DNA from: Muscardinus avellanarius
Taxonomy: Eukaryota; Chordata; Mammalia; Rodentia; Gliridae
Assembly (NCBI GenBank): GCA_963383645.1
Contig: OY726560.1
Span: 152,110,546 to 152,174,545 of the forward strand
DNA length: 64,000 bases
Direction: 5' to 3'
The notes below the pieces were generated by a model, which saw only the letters and a list, made by a program, of their open reading frames with translations, did not search any database and was not told where the DNA came from. This document shows, piece by piece, positions 61,201 to 64,000 of the stretch. Each line of letters opens with the position of its first letter. The stretch's first letter is position 1. The position numbers and the translations under genes were made by a program.

Positions 61201-64000
61201 AATATTAGCTGTTCTTTGTTAAACATTTTACTTTTGGGATAGTTTCAGAATATATTCTAAGTGCCATCTTTTCTAAAGTATGTCCTTCACCTTATGATTG
61301 AAAAATAAGTTTAAACAATGGCATTGTTGTTCCTCTGGTTAGACAGAGGCTCGCAGCATCAAAAATGCTAGTGGAGCCATGCCTGGGAACTCGCCGGTGC
61401 TCGGGAGGATTGCAGGCCCGAGGCCAGCCTCAGCCATTTAGCGAGGCCTTGTTTCCAAATAAAAAATAAAATAGGGCTGGGGATGTAGCTCAGGGTTAGA
61501 ATACTCCTGGACTCAATCCCCAGCACCACACTAAAAATAAAACAGCACACCAGGGAGCTGCCGGGAGGCAGCCGGGTGGCTCAGAGCGCCCTCCAGTGGC
61601 GCTGGGTCCGCTCAGCTCCTTCAGCTTTTTTTTTTTTAAGTACTTTTATTGGTGCATTATAATCTCACATCACTGTGTAGTTCAGAGTGTTAGGGACACA
61701 CAGGACACTTGGTGAGCTTCCCCTGCCCCCTCCCCACTCTTTCCCCTTCCCCAAATGTGATGTTGAGGTTGGCATGAGTAATTCCACGTATGTACATTTG
61801 GTAAACACAGCATCATAACAGAATAACCTTGCTTTTGTATGTTATCTTTTGAATGGAATTTTTCATCCTAAGAGTATATTGACTTATCTGCTTGCTTTAT
61901 TGTTTGATTCAAAATGTTTATCTTACCTCTGTCTGGATTCTTGTTTGCAGTGACATCAAGAAACTCTTGCTTGACCCAGAATTCACTCTCTTGCAGAGGT
62001 GTCTGCTTGTTTCAAGGTAACACCGTGTGAAGTATGCTGTGTAAGACAGAATTTCAGATTAGTCATTTCTTTTATTAAGTGCCTGTAAAAGTTACAACCA
62101 AACTCTCTTACATTTTAGAAAAACATGAGTTCCTCCTTTAGATTCTGTTTGCAATTCATTTTAAGAGTAATACAAATAGGGGAAAATCAAATTACAGTTT
62201 AAATATGATATCTAGGCCTTCTATATGGAAAGGACCTTCTCCTATAGACAACTTTTTAAAATATGTGCTTTAATATAACAGCTATAGCTGGGCGTGGTAG
62301 CACGCACCTGTAGTGCCAGGTACTAGGGAGTCCGAGGCAGGAGGATCGCTGAGTCCAGGAGTTCTGGGCTGTAGTCTGCTCTGCAGATCGCTGATGTCCA
62401 CACTGTTGGCATCAATGTGGTGGCCTCCCGGAAACAGGTCCTGCCAGGTTGCCTAAGGAGGGGGGAACTGGTCCAAGTCAGACACAGAGCAGGTCCAAGC
62501 TCCCGTGCTGATCAGTAGATCAACAGTGGGCTTGCCTGTGAGGAGCCACAGCACTCCTGCCCGGGACTCTCAAGTGACAACCCTGCCCCAGCACCTCAGG
62601 GTGCCGCAGGCCACCCTGCCCCGGCCAAGCTTGCCACCTGAGCTGGGGCCTGGACCTCACCCTTCCCAGGCTCTACGGCGACGAGTCGGAGCTGCACTTC
62701 TGGACCGTGGCGGCGCACTACCTGCACAGCCTGGCCCAGGCCACTCCCGGGAGCTCAGCCGCTCCCCGAGACAAGTTGAGCAACCCACTGGACATATGCT
62801 ACGATATCCTCTGCGAAAATGCCTATTTTCAGGTATGTAAAGCTGTCGTTTTCAGTATTTATATTTTTCTAAATATCTAACTTGGGAAACTTTCAAACTA
62901 AGTTAAAGTCCATGTGAGAAAACTAAGGCCCTTGGCACATTTGCATAAAAAGATCTGATTCAGAGCCAGGTACAGTGGCTCACACATTTAAACCCAGTAC
63001 TTGGGAGGGTTGCAGGTTTAAGGCCAGCCTCGACAACCTGGCAAGACTGTTTCAAAGTAAGAGAAGAATCGGAGGGTGTGGCTTGGAAGTAGCACTACTA
63101 AGAATGAATGAAGAGTCTGACTCTAGACTAGAAAAGCTCATAAACACTGAGTTTTTAATGAGCCTTAATGTTTTATTTAATAGCCTTAATTTTTGTCTTA
63201 ATTTAATTCTTTTATTTAATTTCCTATAACAAATATATTATCCACTTAATTTAAATTTGCTATTCAAATTTTTTTTTTTTTTTTTTTGCGGGTCTGGGGA
63301 TGGAAACTAGGGGCATTTGACCTGCGAGCTACACCCCCTGCCCTATTTTTTATTCTTTATTTTGAAACAGGGTCTCAGTAAGTTGCAGAGGGCCTCACTA
63401 AGTAGCTGAGGCTGTCCGCGAACCGTGATCCTCTGGTCTCAGCTCCTGAATGCTGGGATTACAAGCGTGCGCCACCACGCCTGGCACATAGCTTCATATT
63501 TTTTAATGTCCATCAGAATACTTCAATACCTGCAGGATTTTTTTTTAATGAACCTTGGGCTAGGTGAGTTAGGCCTCACTAGCCACATTGAAGTCATATC
63601 CAACATTTGTGTGTGTGTGTGGTGCTGGGAATTGAACCCAGAGCCCAGCACAAGCACTGCCACTGAGCTGTGTCCCCAGCCCGACGGGCAGGATTCTCTC
63701 TTCCCGTCCTACGCAAGGGCTGGCTTCTGGAAGGGGGCAGACATGCACACAAACGATAGGACATTTCAGTACTTTTTCTCTTTAATTCTTATTAAATTGT
63801 AGGATTCCTACAAAGTTGATTAGTAATCTCACAAGTCAAAGTGATGCTTCTTAAGTGACTTTATAACAAAACTTAAATGACTCAAAAGTCTTATAATCCA
63901 GGCTTATAATCTTATAATTCCTGGATTTTATTTTTCCTCTAGAAATTTCAACTGGAAAGGGTTAATCTACAAGAAGTAAAACGGTCAACTTATGATCACA
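10970..64000 (+). CDS. WDR11: WDR11 (WD repeat domain 11), exons 1-24 of the coding sequence, 3' end outside the window
   Basis: The spliced product is recognised as WDR11 from its start ([19 protein letters not shown]) through the last visible residues (KRSTYDH). Twenty-four GT-AG exons join in frame to 991 codons; the family's usual length is about 1,224, so roughly the last 230 residues are missing. WD-type blade ends are visible at W98-D99, W144, W383, W595-D596, W735-D736 and W777-D778, consistent with two beta-propellers followed by a helical C-terminal region. Family knowledge: WDR11 forms a complex with FAM91A1 at the trans-Golgi that captures AP-1-dependent, endosome-derived vesicles with TBC1D23. 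It has also been linked to EMX1 binding, cilia and Hedgehog signalling, and to hypogonadotropic hypogonadism in humans. No stop or frameshift is seen in any exon, so the gene looks functional. The exon numbering assumes no untranslated first exon upstream. Confidence 0.97.
11056..11939. other. Intron 1, mostly unique
   Basis: The CpG island fades by about 11,110; a pyrimidine-rich stretch covers 11,270-11,450; a (TG)n microsatellite fills 11,892-11,939. Confidence 0.7.
11940..12137 (-). mobile_element. B1-dID SINE, intron 1
   Basis: GGGATTGAACCCAGGGGCAT to CTACCACACCCAACT, antisense, flanked by the TG repeat at its tail end. Confidence 0.9.
12358..12469 (+). CDS. WDR11: WDR11 coding exon 2
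   Basis: Encodes residues 29-66 ([16 protein letters not shown] then [11 protein letters not shown]). The acceptor is TTGCTAG and the donor GTAAGT. It begins the first propeller and ends on a codon boundary. Confidence 0.96.
12470..13454. other. Intron 2, first part
   Basis: No clear repeat or gene; 12,665-12,770 is weakly MIR/L3-like. Confidence 0.45.
13455..15145 (-). mobile_element. Old L1 (L1M-type), antisense in intron 2, split by a SINE
   Basis: Antisense ORF2 signatures appear on the + strand (TTTGATTTGCATTTCTCTGA, GGTCTTTGATCCATTTTAAG) with ORF1-like antisense sequence toward 15,140. A SINE occupies 13,793-13,986. Some stretches (14,580-15,000) are weakly assignable. Confidence 0.75.
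13793..13986 (-). mobile_element. B1-dID SINE inside the old L1
   Basis: GGTACTGGGGATAGAACCCA to ACCATCATGTCCAGCT; it interrupts continuous antisense L1 sequence. Confidence 0.9.
15146..16891. other. Intron 2, middle part
   Basis: 15,885-15,950 is an antisense SINE scrap (TCTACCTCTGAGCTATATCT). The rest is AT-rich with no recognisable feature. Confidence 0.5.
16892..17103 (-). mobile_element. Variant-subfamily B1-dID SINE with internal (TA)n
   Basis: GGTACCGGGGTTCTTGGAAG to CGCCACCACACCTGGCT, with an expanded TA run (16,952-16,989) in the linker. It belongs to the CTTAAG-bearing subfamily. Confidence 0.87.
17131..17505 (+). mobile_element. B1-dID SINE split by another SINE
   Basis: Outer B1 half at 17,131-17,260, then a complete variant-subfamily copy at 17,264-17,442, then the outer ID half (GGGGGTGTAGCTCAATGGTA) to 17,505. 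Confidence 0.88.
17506..17695 (+). repeat. Polypurine GGAA/GGGA-rich tract
   Basis: Nearly pure purine for about 170 bp after a SINE tail, with imperfect GAAGG/GAGGG units. Confidence 0.92.
17912..18065 (+). CDS. WDR11: WDR11 coding exon 3
   Basis: Encodes residues 67-117 and the first base of 118, starting [15 protein letters not shown]. It contains a WD blade end [10 protein letters not shown] with W98-D99. The exon is unusually CpG-rich for an internal exon (see findings). Confidence 0.97.
18066..19116. other. Intron 3
   Basis: 18,545-18,680 is MIR-like; 18,742-18,828 is an antisense ID element (GGCAAGGGCTTTACCACTGA). Confidence 0.6.
19117..19290 (+). CDS. WDR11: WDR11 coding exon 4
   Basis: Encodes residues 118-175 plus one base. 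[20 protein letters not shown] leads to a second blade end, [10 protein letters not shown] (W144). The donor GTGAGT is followed by the 8.2 kb intron 4 that carries the long L1. Confidence 0.97.
19487..19502. repeat. L1 target-site duplication, left copy
   Basis: TCATTGCAAGTATTTT, identical to 25,550-25,565; the pair marks the integration site of the antisense L1. Confidence 0.93.
19756..23600 (-). pseudogene. L1 ORF2 (endonuclease/reverse transcriptase), broken
   Basis: The stretch is about 1,281 codons long, typical of L1 ORF2. The N-terminal endonuclease is seen from 23,600 ([20 protein letters not shown]) through GDYNMPL and the SDH motif. The reverse transcriptase core follows ([12 protein letters not shown]), with the catalytic FADD motif retained near 21,475-21,486. 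The Cys-rich C-terminus is at about 20,113-20,170. Breaks: frame shifts near 23,300, 21,915, 21,650 and 21,325, and an in-frame TAA at 21,118-21,120. Target-primed reverse transcription is therefore lost. Confidence 0.92.
23631..24588 (-). pseudogene. L1 ORF1 (RNA-binding chaperone protein), broken
   Basis: The N-terminal coiled-coil type region (24,256-24,588) is rich in Glu, Lys, Met and Leu. The central RNA-binding region lies at 23,866-24,207 and the C-terminal domain at 23,631-23,888. An in-frame TAG lies at 24,256-24,258, and the frame shifts near 23,880. The expected whole is about 319 codons, a normal length for the family. ORF1p coats L1 RNA in the retrotransposition particle. Confidence 0.9.
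25550..25565. repeat. L1 target-site duplication, right copy
   Basis: Second copy of TCATTGCAAGTATTTT, immediately beyond the L1 5' end. Confidence 0.93.
25566..27502. other. Intron 4 after the L1
   Basis: An antisense B1 half lies at about 26,990-27,075 (CTGAGGCTGGCCTTGAACCT). Nothing else is recognised with confidence. Confidence 0.55.
27503..27689 (+). CDS. WDR11: WDR11 coding exon 5
   Basis: Encodes residues 176-237 plus two bases: [20 protein letters not shown] and a Ser/Pro/Ala/Lys-rich loop ending [11 protein letters not shown]. The acceptor GATACAG and donor GTGAG are clear. Confidence 0.97.
27690..30272. other. Intron 5 with five SINEs
   Basis: ID elements at 28,379-28,440 and 29,760-29,832; a truncated antisense B1-dID at 28,825-28,990 with duplicated flanks TGTATTGTCTATC; a + strand dimer at 29,322-29,510; and MIR-like sequence near 29,170-29,280. 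Confidence 0.75.
30273..30438 (+). CDS. WDR11: WDR11 coding exon 6
   Basis: Encodes residues 238-293, including [20 protein letters not shown] and the propeller strand [20 protein letters not shown]. It ends on a codon boundary with donor GTAGCT. Confidence 0.97.
30841..30955 (+). CDS. WDR11: WDR11 coding exon 7
   Basis: Encodes residues 294-331 plus one base: [20 protein letters not shown], then [10 protein letters not shown]. Acceptor TTTAAAG, donor GTGAGC. Confidence 0.97.
30956..32287. other. Intron 7 with tandem SINEs and (AAGG)n
   Basis: SINEs on + at 31,110-31,235 and 31,270-31,453, an (AAGG)n run at 31,454-31,503, then a further ID half at 31,505-31,560. The rest is unremarkable. 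Confidence 0.8.
32288..32483 (+). CDS. WDR11: WDR11 coding exon 8
   Basis: Encodes residues 332-396 plus two bases, from [20 protein letters not shown] to the blade end MIWELKSAV (W383). Arg395, a residue altered in human hypogonadism (R395W), is present as CGG at 32,476-32,478, a CpG codon. Confidence 0.97.
32682..32888 (+). mobile_element. B1-dID SINE with target-site duplication, intron 8
   Basis: Full dimer (GCCAGGTGTGGTGGCGCATG to TTCCATCCCCATTCCCACA) flanked by AATTAGTAACTTGT on both sides, ending about 75 bp before exon 9. Confidence 0.94.
32965..33068 (+). CDS. WDR11: WDR11 coding exon 9
   Basis: Encodes residues 397-431 plus one base: [20 protein letters not shown], ending [10 protein letters not shown]. 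The preceding intron is only 481 bp and nearly half of it is a SINE. Confidence 0.96.
33069..33424. other. Intron 9, first part
   Basis: A small CpG cluster at 33,310-33,385 includes a NotI-type GCGGCCGC; no gene is associated. Confidence 0.5.
33425..33775 (+). mobile_element. L1 3'-end fragment, sense, intron 9
   Basis: Ends of ORF2 and 3' UTR like the young L1 in intron 4: ATGTCAAGTGAGATCAGCCA, GGGGAAACTTGAGCAAAGCT and GTTGGGAGGTGGGGAGGGC. It is 5'-truncated, and its G-rich 3' UTR tract is partly kept. Confidence 0.85.
33895..34030 (+). repeat. L2-like 3' end relic
   Basis: AAGAGTAGGACAGTATTCCC ... GACTCAGTGCAGGACTGTGT resembles an L2 3' terminus; weak. Confidence 0.45.
34187..34352 (+). 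mobile_element. B1-dID SINE, internally deleted
   Basis: The B1 half lacks its centre (CCAGTACTTGGCCAGCCGCA); the ID half is whole. Confidence 0.87.
34695..34870 (+). repeat. MIR element
   Basis: ATTTATTGAGTGCTTAATAC, AAGGTAGGTGATATTATCTC and AACTTGCCCCAGACCACAGT follow the MIR core. Confidence 0.82.
34871..36298. other. Intron 9, AT-rich part
   Basis: No feature recognised. Confidence 0.5.
36299..36494 (+). repeat. Direct repeat copy A, intron 9
   Basis: A 196-bp segment comprising the tail of a SINE and its 3' flank (e.g. CTGTAAACTAAGATATG and TTATGTTATAGATAGAAAAT). It matches 37,590-37,781 at roughly 90 percent by eye. Confidence 0.9.
36805..36981 (+). CDS. WDR11: WDR11 coding exon 10
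   Basis: Encodes residues 432-490 plus one base. It is 177 nt (59 codons), with phase 1 at both ends, so skipping it would keep the frame. Residue 435 is Ala (as in humans) and residue 448 is Gln (CAG, 36,852-36,854) where human WDR11 has Arg. Nearly matching 190-bp direct repeats lie on either side of the exon. Confidence 0.96.
37446..37650 (+). mobile_element. B1-dID SINE, intron 10
   Basis: Full dimer from GCCGGGCATGGTGGCGCATA; its 3' end forms the start of direct repeat copy B. Confidence 0.92.
37590..37781 (+). repeat. Direct repeat copy B, intron 10
   Basis: The partner of 36,299-36,494, in the same orientation, about 1.29 kb downstream and on the other side of exon 10. Here the SINE is full length. 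Confidence 0.9.
37864..38022 (+). mobile_element. 5'-truncated SINE with (AAT)n tail
   Basis: GGCCCTTTGCAACTCAGTGA to CATCCCTAGTACCAC, then AAT units at 37,984-38,022. Confidence 0.88.
38066..38264 (-). mobile_element. B1-dID SINE with target-site duplication
   Basis: Antisense dimer flanked by CTGAATGTTTCCTTTT at both ends (about 38,046 and 38,263). Confidence 0.94.
38280..39162. other. Intron 10, AT-rich part
   Basis: No feature recognised beyond a T run at about 38,337-38,354. Confidence 0.5.
39163..39342 (-). mobile_element. Variant-subfamily B1-dID SINE
   Basis: GGTACTGGGGTTCCTGGAAG, GTCTCTTAAGCCAGCGCGGC, ending GCCGCCACGCCCGG; it shares the CTTAAG and altered B-box features. Confidence 0.9.
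39605..39805 (+). repeat. MIR element
   Basis: GGGCTGTGCTAAGTGCTTTA, GGCAAGTAACTCC and GCAGAGCCAGAGCGTGAACC follow the MIR consensus. Confidence 0.78.
40306..40390 (+). CDS. WDR11: WDR11 coding exon 11
   Basis: Encodes residues 491-518 plus two bases: [20 protein letters not shown] and SVHSCEV. The donor GTGAGT leads into a CpG-rich piece of intron. Confidence 0.96.
40391..42676. other. Intron 11, first part
   Basis: A CpG-rich patch at about 40,425-40,530 and a (CA)n run at 40,998-41,035. MIR-like sequence lies at 41,610-41,800 (TTGACAGAGGAAGAAACTGA). Nothing else is recognised. Confidence 0.6.
42677..42778 (-). mobile_element. ID element, young-looking
   Basis: Long T run, then CTGGGGATCGAACCCAGGGC, CCAGGCAAGCGCTTGCCACT and CATCCCAGCCCT: a near-consensus tRNA-Ala-derived ID on the minus strand, with intact B-box and A-box regions. 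Confidence 0.92.
43125..43260 (+). repeat. L2-like 3' end
   Basis: CTAGACTGGAAGCTCCAGAA, GGACAGGAACTATATCTG and GGGTAGCACAATCCTAG match the L2 3' terminus pattern. Confidence 0.65.
43655..43790 (+). repeat. MIR fragment
   Basis: GAGGTCAGAGCCAGTAAGTG then CCAGAGCCAGCGCTTAACTC follow the MIR 3' part. Confidence 0.6.
43914..44113 (+). mobile_element. B1-dID SINE with target-site duplication
   Basis: Starts GCCGGGCGTGGTGGCGCACG; flanked by AAAAGCAATCACCA before and AAAAGCAATCACCAG after the A-rich tail. A central deletion removes part of the B1 half. Confidence 0.94.
44114..45338. other. Intron 11, last part
   Basis: No feature recognised. Confidence 0.5.
45339..45445 (+). CDS. WDR11: WDR11 coding exon 12
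   Basis: Encodes residues 519-554 plus one base: [20 protein letters not shown] and [15 protein letters not shown]. The donor G-GTTTGT is weaker than its neighbours, but the reading frame across the junction is unambiguous. Confidence 0.96.
45970..46186 (+). mobile_element. Diverged B1-dID SINE
   Basis: B1 half with an internal AT-rich expansion (ATTAATATAGTTACA occurs twice), then an ID half (GGTATAGCTCAGAAGTATAA). Confidence 0.75.
46281..46560. repeat. Tail-to-tail inverted SINE pair
   Basis: A + strand copy at 46,281-46,408 abuts a - strand copy at 46,409-46,560 with almost no spacer, giving arms of about 120 bp. Confidence 0.85.
46561..47275. other. Intron 12, remainder
   Basis: AT-rich; no feature recognised. 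Confidence 0.5.
47276..47351 (+). CDS. WDR11: WDR11 coding exon 13
   Basis: Encodes residues 555-579 plus two bases: [20 protein letters not shown] and KVSHL. A short exon with donor GTAAGT. Confidence 0.96.
47352..47884. other. Intron 13, first part
   Basis: No feature recognised. Confidence 0.5.
47885..49200 (-). mobile_element. Old L1 fragment, antisense, intron 13
   Basis: Diverged antisense L1 ORF2 covering the RT and endonuclease regions. Examples are GATGGCATTCTTGTTGATTT and CTCTAGCTGTAGTTGTGGAT. AT-rich and without useful open frames. Confidence 0.75.
49201..50310. other. Intron 13, last part
   Basis: 49,490-49,950 may be an old L2 in sense, and 49,960-50,120 a MIR-like relic; both are weak. 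A T/G-rich stretch precedes the exon 14 acceptor. Confidence 0.4.
50311..50419 (+). CDS. WDR11: WDR11 coding exon 14
   Basis: Encodes residues 580-616, including [20 protein letters not shown] (W595-D596 blade end) and [15 protein letters not shown]. It follows a long T-rich polypyrimidine tract and has donor GTAAGT. Confidence 0.97.
51297..51487 (+). mobile_element. Variant-subfamily B1-dID SINE with target-site duplication
   Basis: GCCGGGCGTGGTGGCGCACA, CTCTGGCTTAAGAGAGCCTG, GGAGGTAGAAGGGTTTCCAG. Flanks are AAGTATAAACT and AAGTACAAACT. Confidence 0.92.
51759..51831 (+). repeat. 73-bp duplicated segment, probable source copy
   Basis: GGAGTGTCATCCAGCCTGCA... in an old L1/intron context; near-identical to 52,850-52,922 with about five differences. 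Confidence 0.88.
52112..52228 (+). repeat. Compound (TATG)n-(TA)n-(GA)n microsatellite
   Basis: Three adjoining dinucleotide/tetranucleotide blocks end about 15 bp before a SINE start. Confidence 0.95.
52243..52450 (+). mobile_element. B1-dID SINE, intron 14
   Basis: GCTGGGCGTAGTGGCACACG to TTCCATCCTTAGTACTGCC. Confidence 0.92.
52650..52849 (-). mobile_element. B1-dID SINE interrupted near its 5' end
   Basis: T run, GGAGATGGAACCCAGGAGCT, then GCCTCCCAAGAGCTGGGATTAC, where it is broken by the 73-bp duplicated segment. SINE-like GCATGCCCGGC follows at about 52,936-52,950. Confidence 0.88.
52850..52922 (+). repeat. 73-bp duplicated segment inserted in a SINE
   Basis: GGAGTGCCATCCAGCCTGCA... 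begins right after the SINE word GGGATTACT, and SINE-like sequence (GCATGCCCGGC) resumes about 14 bp after it ends. The copy therefore sits within a minus-strand SINE. Confidence 0.85.
53020..53144 (+). CDS. WDR11: WDR11 coding exon 15
   Basis: Encodes residues 617-657 plus two bases: [40 protein letters not shown]. Acceptor CTCCACAG, donor GTGCAG. Confidence 0.96.
53145..54008. other. Intron 15
   Basis: One antisense B1-dID SINE at 53,650-53,852 (GGATGGAACCAGGGGCATTT to GCCGCCACGCCCAGCTT), probably flanked by TGATTTACAT/TGATTCACAT. Confidence 0.85.
54009..54156 (+). CDS. WDR11: WDR11 coding exon 16
   Basis: Encodes residues 658-707: [20 protein letters not shown] then [20 protein letters not shown]. 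His690 (CAC, 54,103-54,105), the site of the human H690Q variant, is kept. It ends on a codon boundary. Confidence 0.97.
54157..55287. other. Intron 16
   Basis: MIR-like sequence at 54,395-54,535 (GACTAAACTGAGGGAGAATA, GGTTGAAACTGGGCTCGACA); otherwise nothing recognised. Confidence 0.5.
55288..55394 (+). CDS. WDR11: WDR11 coding exon 17
   Basis: Encodes residues 708-742 plus two bases: [20 protein letters not shown] and the blade end [12 protein letters not shown] with W735-D736, in the second propeller. Confidence 0.97.
55395..55722. other. Intron 17, short
   Basis: No repeat recognised. An ORF of 70 codons at 55,457-55,669 is relatively GC-rich but has no known match. Confidence 0.5.
55723..55837 (+). 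CDS. WDR11: WDR11 coding exon 18
   Basis: Encodes residues 743-781: [20 protein letters not shown] then [19 protein letters not shown], a further WD blade with W777-D778. Confidence 0.97.
56181..56352 (+). CDS. WDR11: WDR11 coding exon 19
   Basis: Encodes residues 782-838 plus one base: [40 protein letters not shown] and a tail ending DEQELT. The donor G-GTACGG is weak. Translation must leave at 56,352, because the downstream exon completes the known Glu codon. Confidence 0.95.
57096..57240 (+). repeat. 145-bp duplicated segment, copy 1, intron 19
   Basis: AATTGAACTTTAAATCCAG... to GAGATTAATA; nearly the same as 57,996-58,137, exactly 900 bp downstream at the left edge. Confidence 0.9.
57996..58137 (+). 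repeat. 142-bp duplicated segment, copy 2, intron 19
   Basis: Second copy, with scattered substitutions and a few small indels. Flanks of the two copies do not match, so the duplication is limited to this segment. Confidence 0.9.
59265..59572. mobile_element. 5'-inverted (twin-primed) L1 insertion, intron 19
   Basis: The left part, to about 59,425, is L1 ORF2 C-terminal sequence in antisense (AAAATTCCATTGTGTATATA, GAATTGTGCTATTATAAACA). The right part is L1 3' end in sense (ATAATTAAAATACGCCAATA) closing in an A run at about 59,565. The head-to-head arrangement is the known product of twin priming. It ends about 40 bp before exon 20. Confidence 0.75.
59609..59717 (+). CDS. WDR11: WDR11 coding exon 20
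   Basis: Encodes residues 839-874 plus two bases: [20 protein letters not shown] then [16 protein letters not shown]. The acceptor TTGTCTAG sits about 40 bp after the A-rich end of a 5'-inverted L1. Codon 875 becomes Ile across the junction. Confidence 0.95.
59718..60444. other. Intron 20
   Basis: No repeat recognised. A 131-codon ORF at 59,899-60,294 shows no family features and is probably chance. Confidence 0.5.
60445..60507 (+). CDS. WDR11: WDR11 coding exon 21
   Basis: Encodes residues 875-895 plus two bases ([20 protein letters not shown]), a predicted helical segment. At 63 nt it is the smallest exon seen here. Acceptor TGTACAG, donor GTAAGC. Confidence 0.94.
60508..61950. other. Intron 21
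   Basis: A B1-dID SINE lies at 61,377-61,535 (GGCTGGGGATGTAGCTCAGG); an old L1-like antisense scrap may cover 61,625-61,880. Confidence 0.5.
61951..62016 (+). CDS. WDR11: WDR11 coding exon 22
   Basis: Encodes residues 896-917 plus two bases ([20 protein letters not shown]). Acceptor GTTTGCAG, donor GTAACA. Exons 21 and 22 are multiples of three in the same phase, so either could be skipped in frame. Confidence 0.95.
62286..62585 (+). pseudogene. 7SL (SRP) RNA pseudogene
   Basis: The stretch follows the whole 7SL RNA, not just the Alu/B1 part. A 5' domain (GGGCGTGGTAGCACGC, GAGTCCAGGAGTTCTGGGCT) is followed by S-domain landmarks GGCATCAATGTGGTGGCC, CCAGGTTGCCTAAGGAGG and CCCGTGCTGATCAGTAG. 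The 3' arm GAGCCACAGCACTCCTGCC comes last. Functional 7SL is the RNA scaffold of the signal recognition particle. Many substitutions and small insertions, plus the lack of a clean terminal U run, make this a decayed copy. It lies in intron 22, about 85 bp before exon 23. Confidence 0.9.
62670..62832 (+). CDS. WDR11: WDR11 coding exon 23
   Basis: Encodes residues 918-972: [20 protein letters not shown], a variable Ala/Ser/Pro linker (940-949), then [20 protein letters not shown]. It is GC-richer than neighbouring exons and begins about 90 bp after a 7SL pseudogene. The linker looks about five residues shorter than in human WDR11 as I recall it. Confidence 0.95.
62833..63942. other. Intron 23 with three SINEs
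   Basis: + strand copy at 62,967-63,090; antisense B1-dID at 63,264-63,484; antisense ID at 63,609-63,685 (GGGAATTGAACCCAGAGCCC). Confidence 0.82.
63943..64000 (+). CDS. WDR11: WDR11 coding exon 24, cut by the window edge
   Basis: Encodes residues 973-991 ([19 protein letters not shown]) after acceptor TCCTCTAG. The frame is open to the last base; the donor site and the remaining exons lie beyond the window. Confidence 0.94.

Noticed and set aside
62286..62400. Alu-like sequence suggesting primate DNA
   Set aside because: The internal S domain shows it is a 7SL copy; all other SINEs are sciurid-type.
62505..62840. 111-codon ORF joining 7SL and exon 23
   Set aside because: Exon 23 is read in a different frame; the ORF spans the pseudogene and the intron.

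Overview
The window is mammalian nuclear DNA, almost certainly from a squirrel-family rodent (Sciuridae). The organism call rests on about 45 copies of a dimeric SINE: a 7SL-derived B1-like left half, an A-rich linker, and a tRNA-Ala-derived ID right half. This matches the B1-dID (MEN-type) element known from squirrels. Free ID elements and sciurid-like L1 sequence support the call. I cannot name the species.

One protein-coding gene is present: WDR11, on the + strand. Its CpG-rich promoter and 5' UTR lie at about 10,740-10,969 and the start codon at 10,970. I placed 24 coding exons (10,970 to the right edge). All have GT-AG borders and every junction phase agrees, giving 991 codons of a protein of about 1,224 residues. 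The gene runs off the right edge inside exon 24. Residue numbering matches human WDR11 through at least residue 690. WDR11 is a double beta-propeller scaffold that works with FAM91A1 in tethering endosome-derived vesicles at the trans-Golgi. It is also linked to ciliogenesis/Hedgehog signalling and to human hypogonadotropic hypogonadism.

Layout: 1-10,740 is intergenic and repeat-rich (SINEs, an old L1 split by an LTR-like insert carrying a 31-bp minisatellite, and a TTC/CT microsatellite). 10,740-11,110 is the promoter CpG island with exon 1. Introns 1-3 hold SINEs and an old antisense L1. Intron 4 contains a full-length-sized (about 6.05 kb) antisense L1 bounded by a 16-bp target-site duplication, with both ORFs broken. 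Introns 5-18 hold SINEs, MIR/L2 relics and two old L1 fragments. Intron 19 holds a local duplication and a 5'-inverted L1 ending about 40 bp before exon 20. Intron 22 holds a 7SL RNA pseudogene just before exon 23.

No new biochemical system is visible; this is a normal vertebrate locus. The observations most worth checking are: Gln at WDR11 residue 448, the residue reported as a disease variant (R448Q) in humans; direct repeats flanking the in-frame exon 10; a 73-bp templated insertion inside a SINE; a SINE subfamily with an altered B box; and an iterated GGAAC motif in the 5' UTR.
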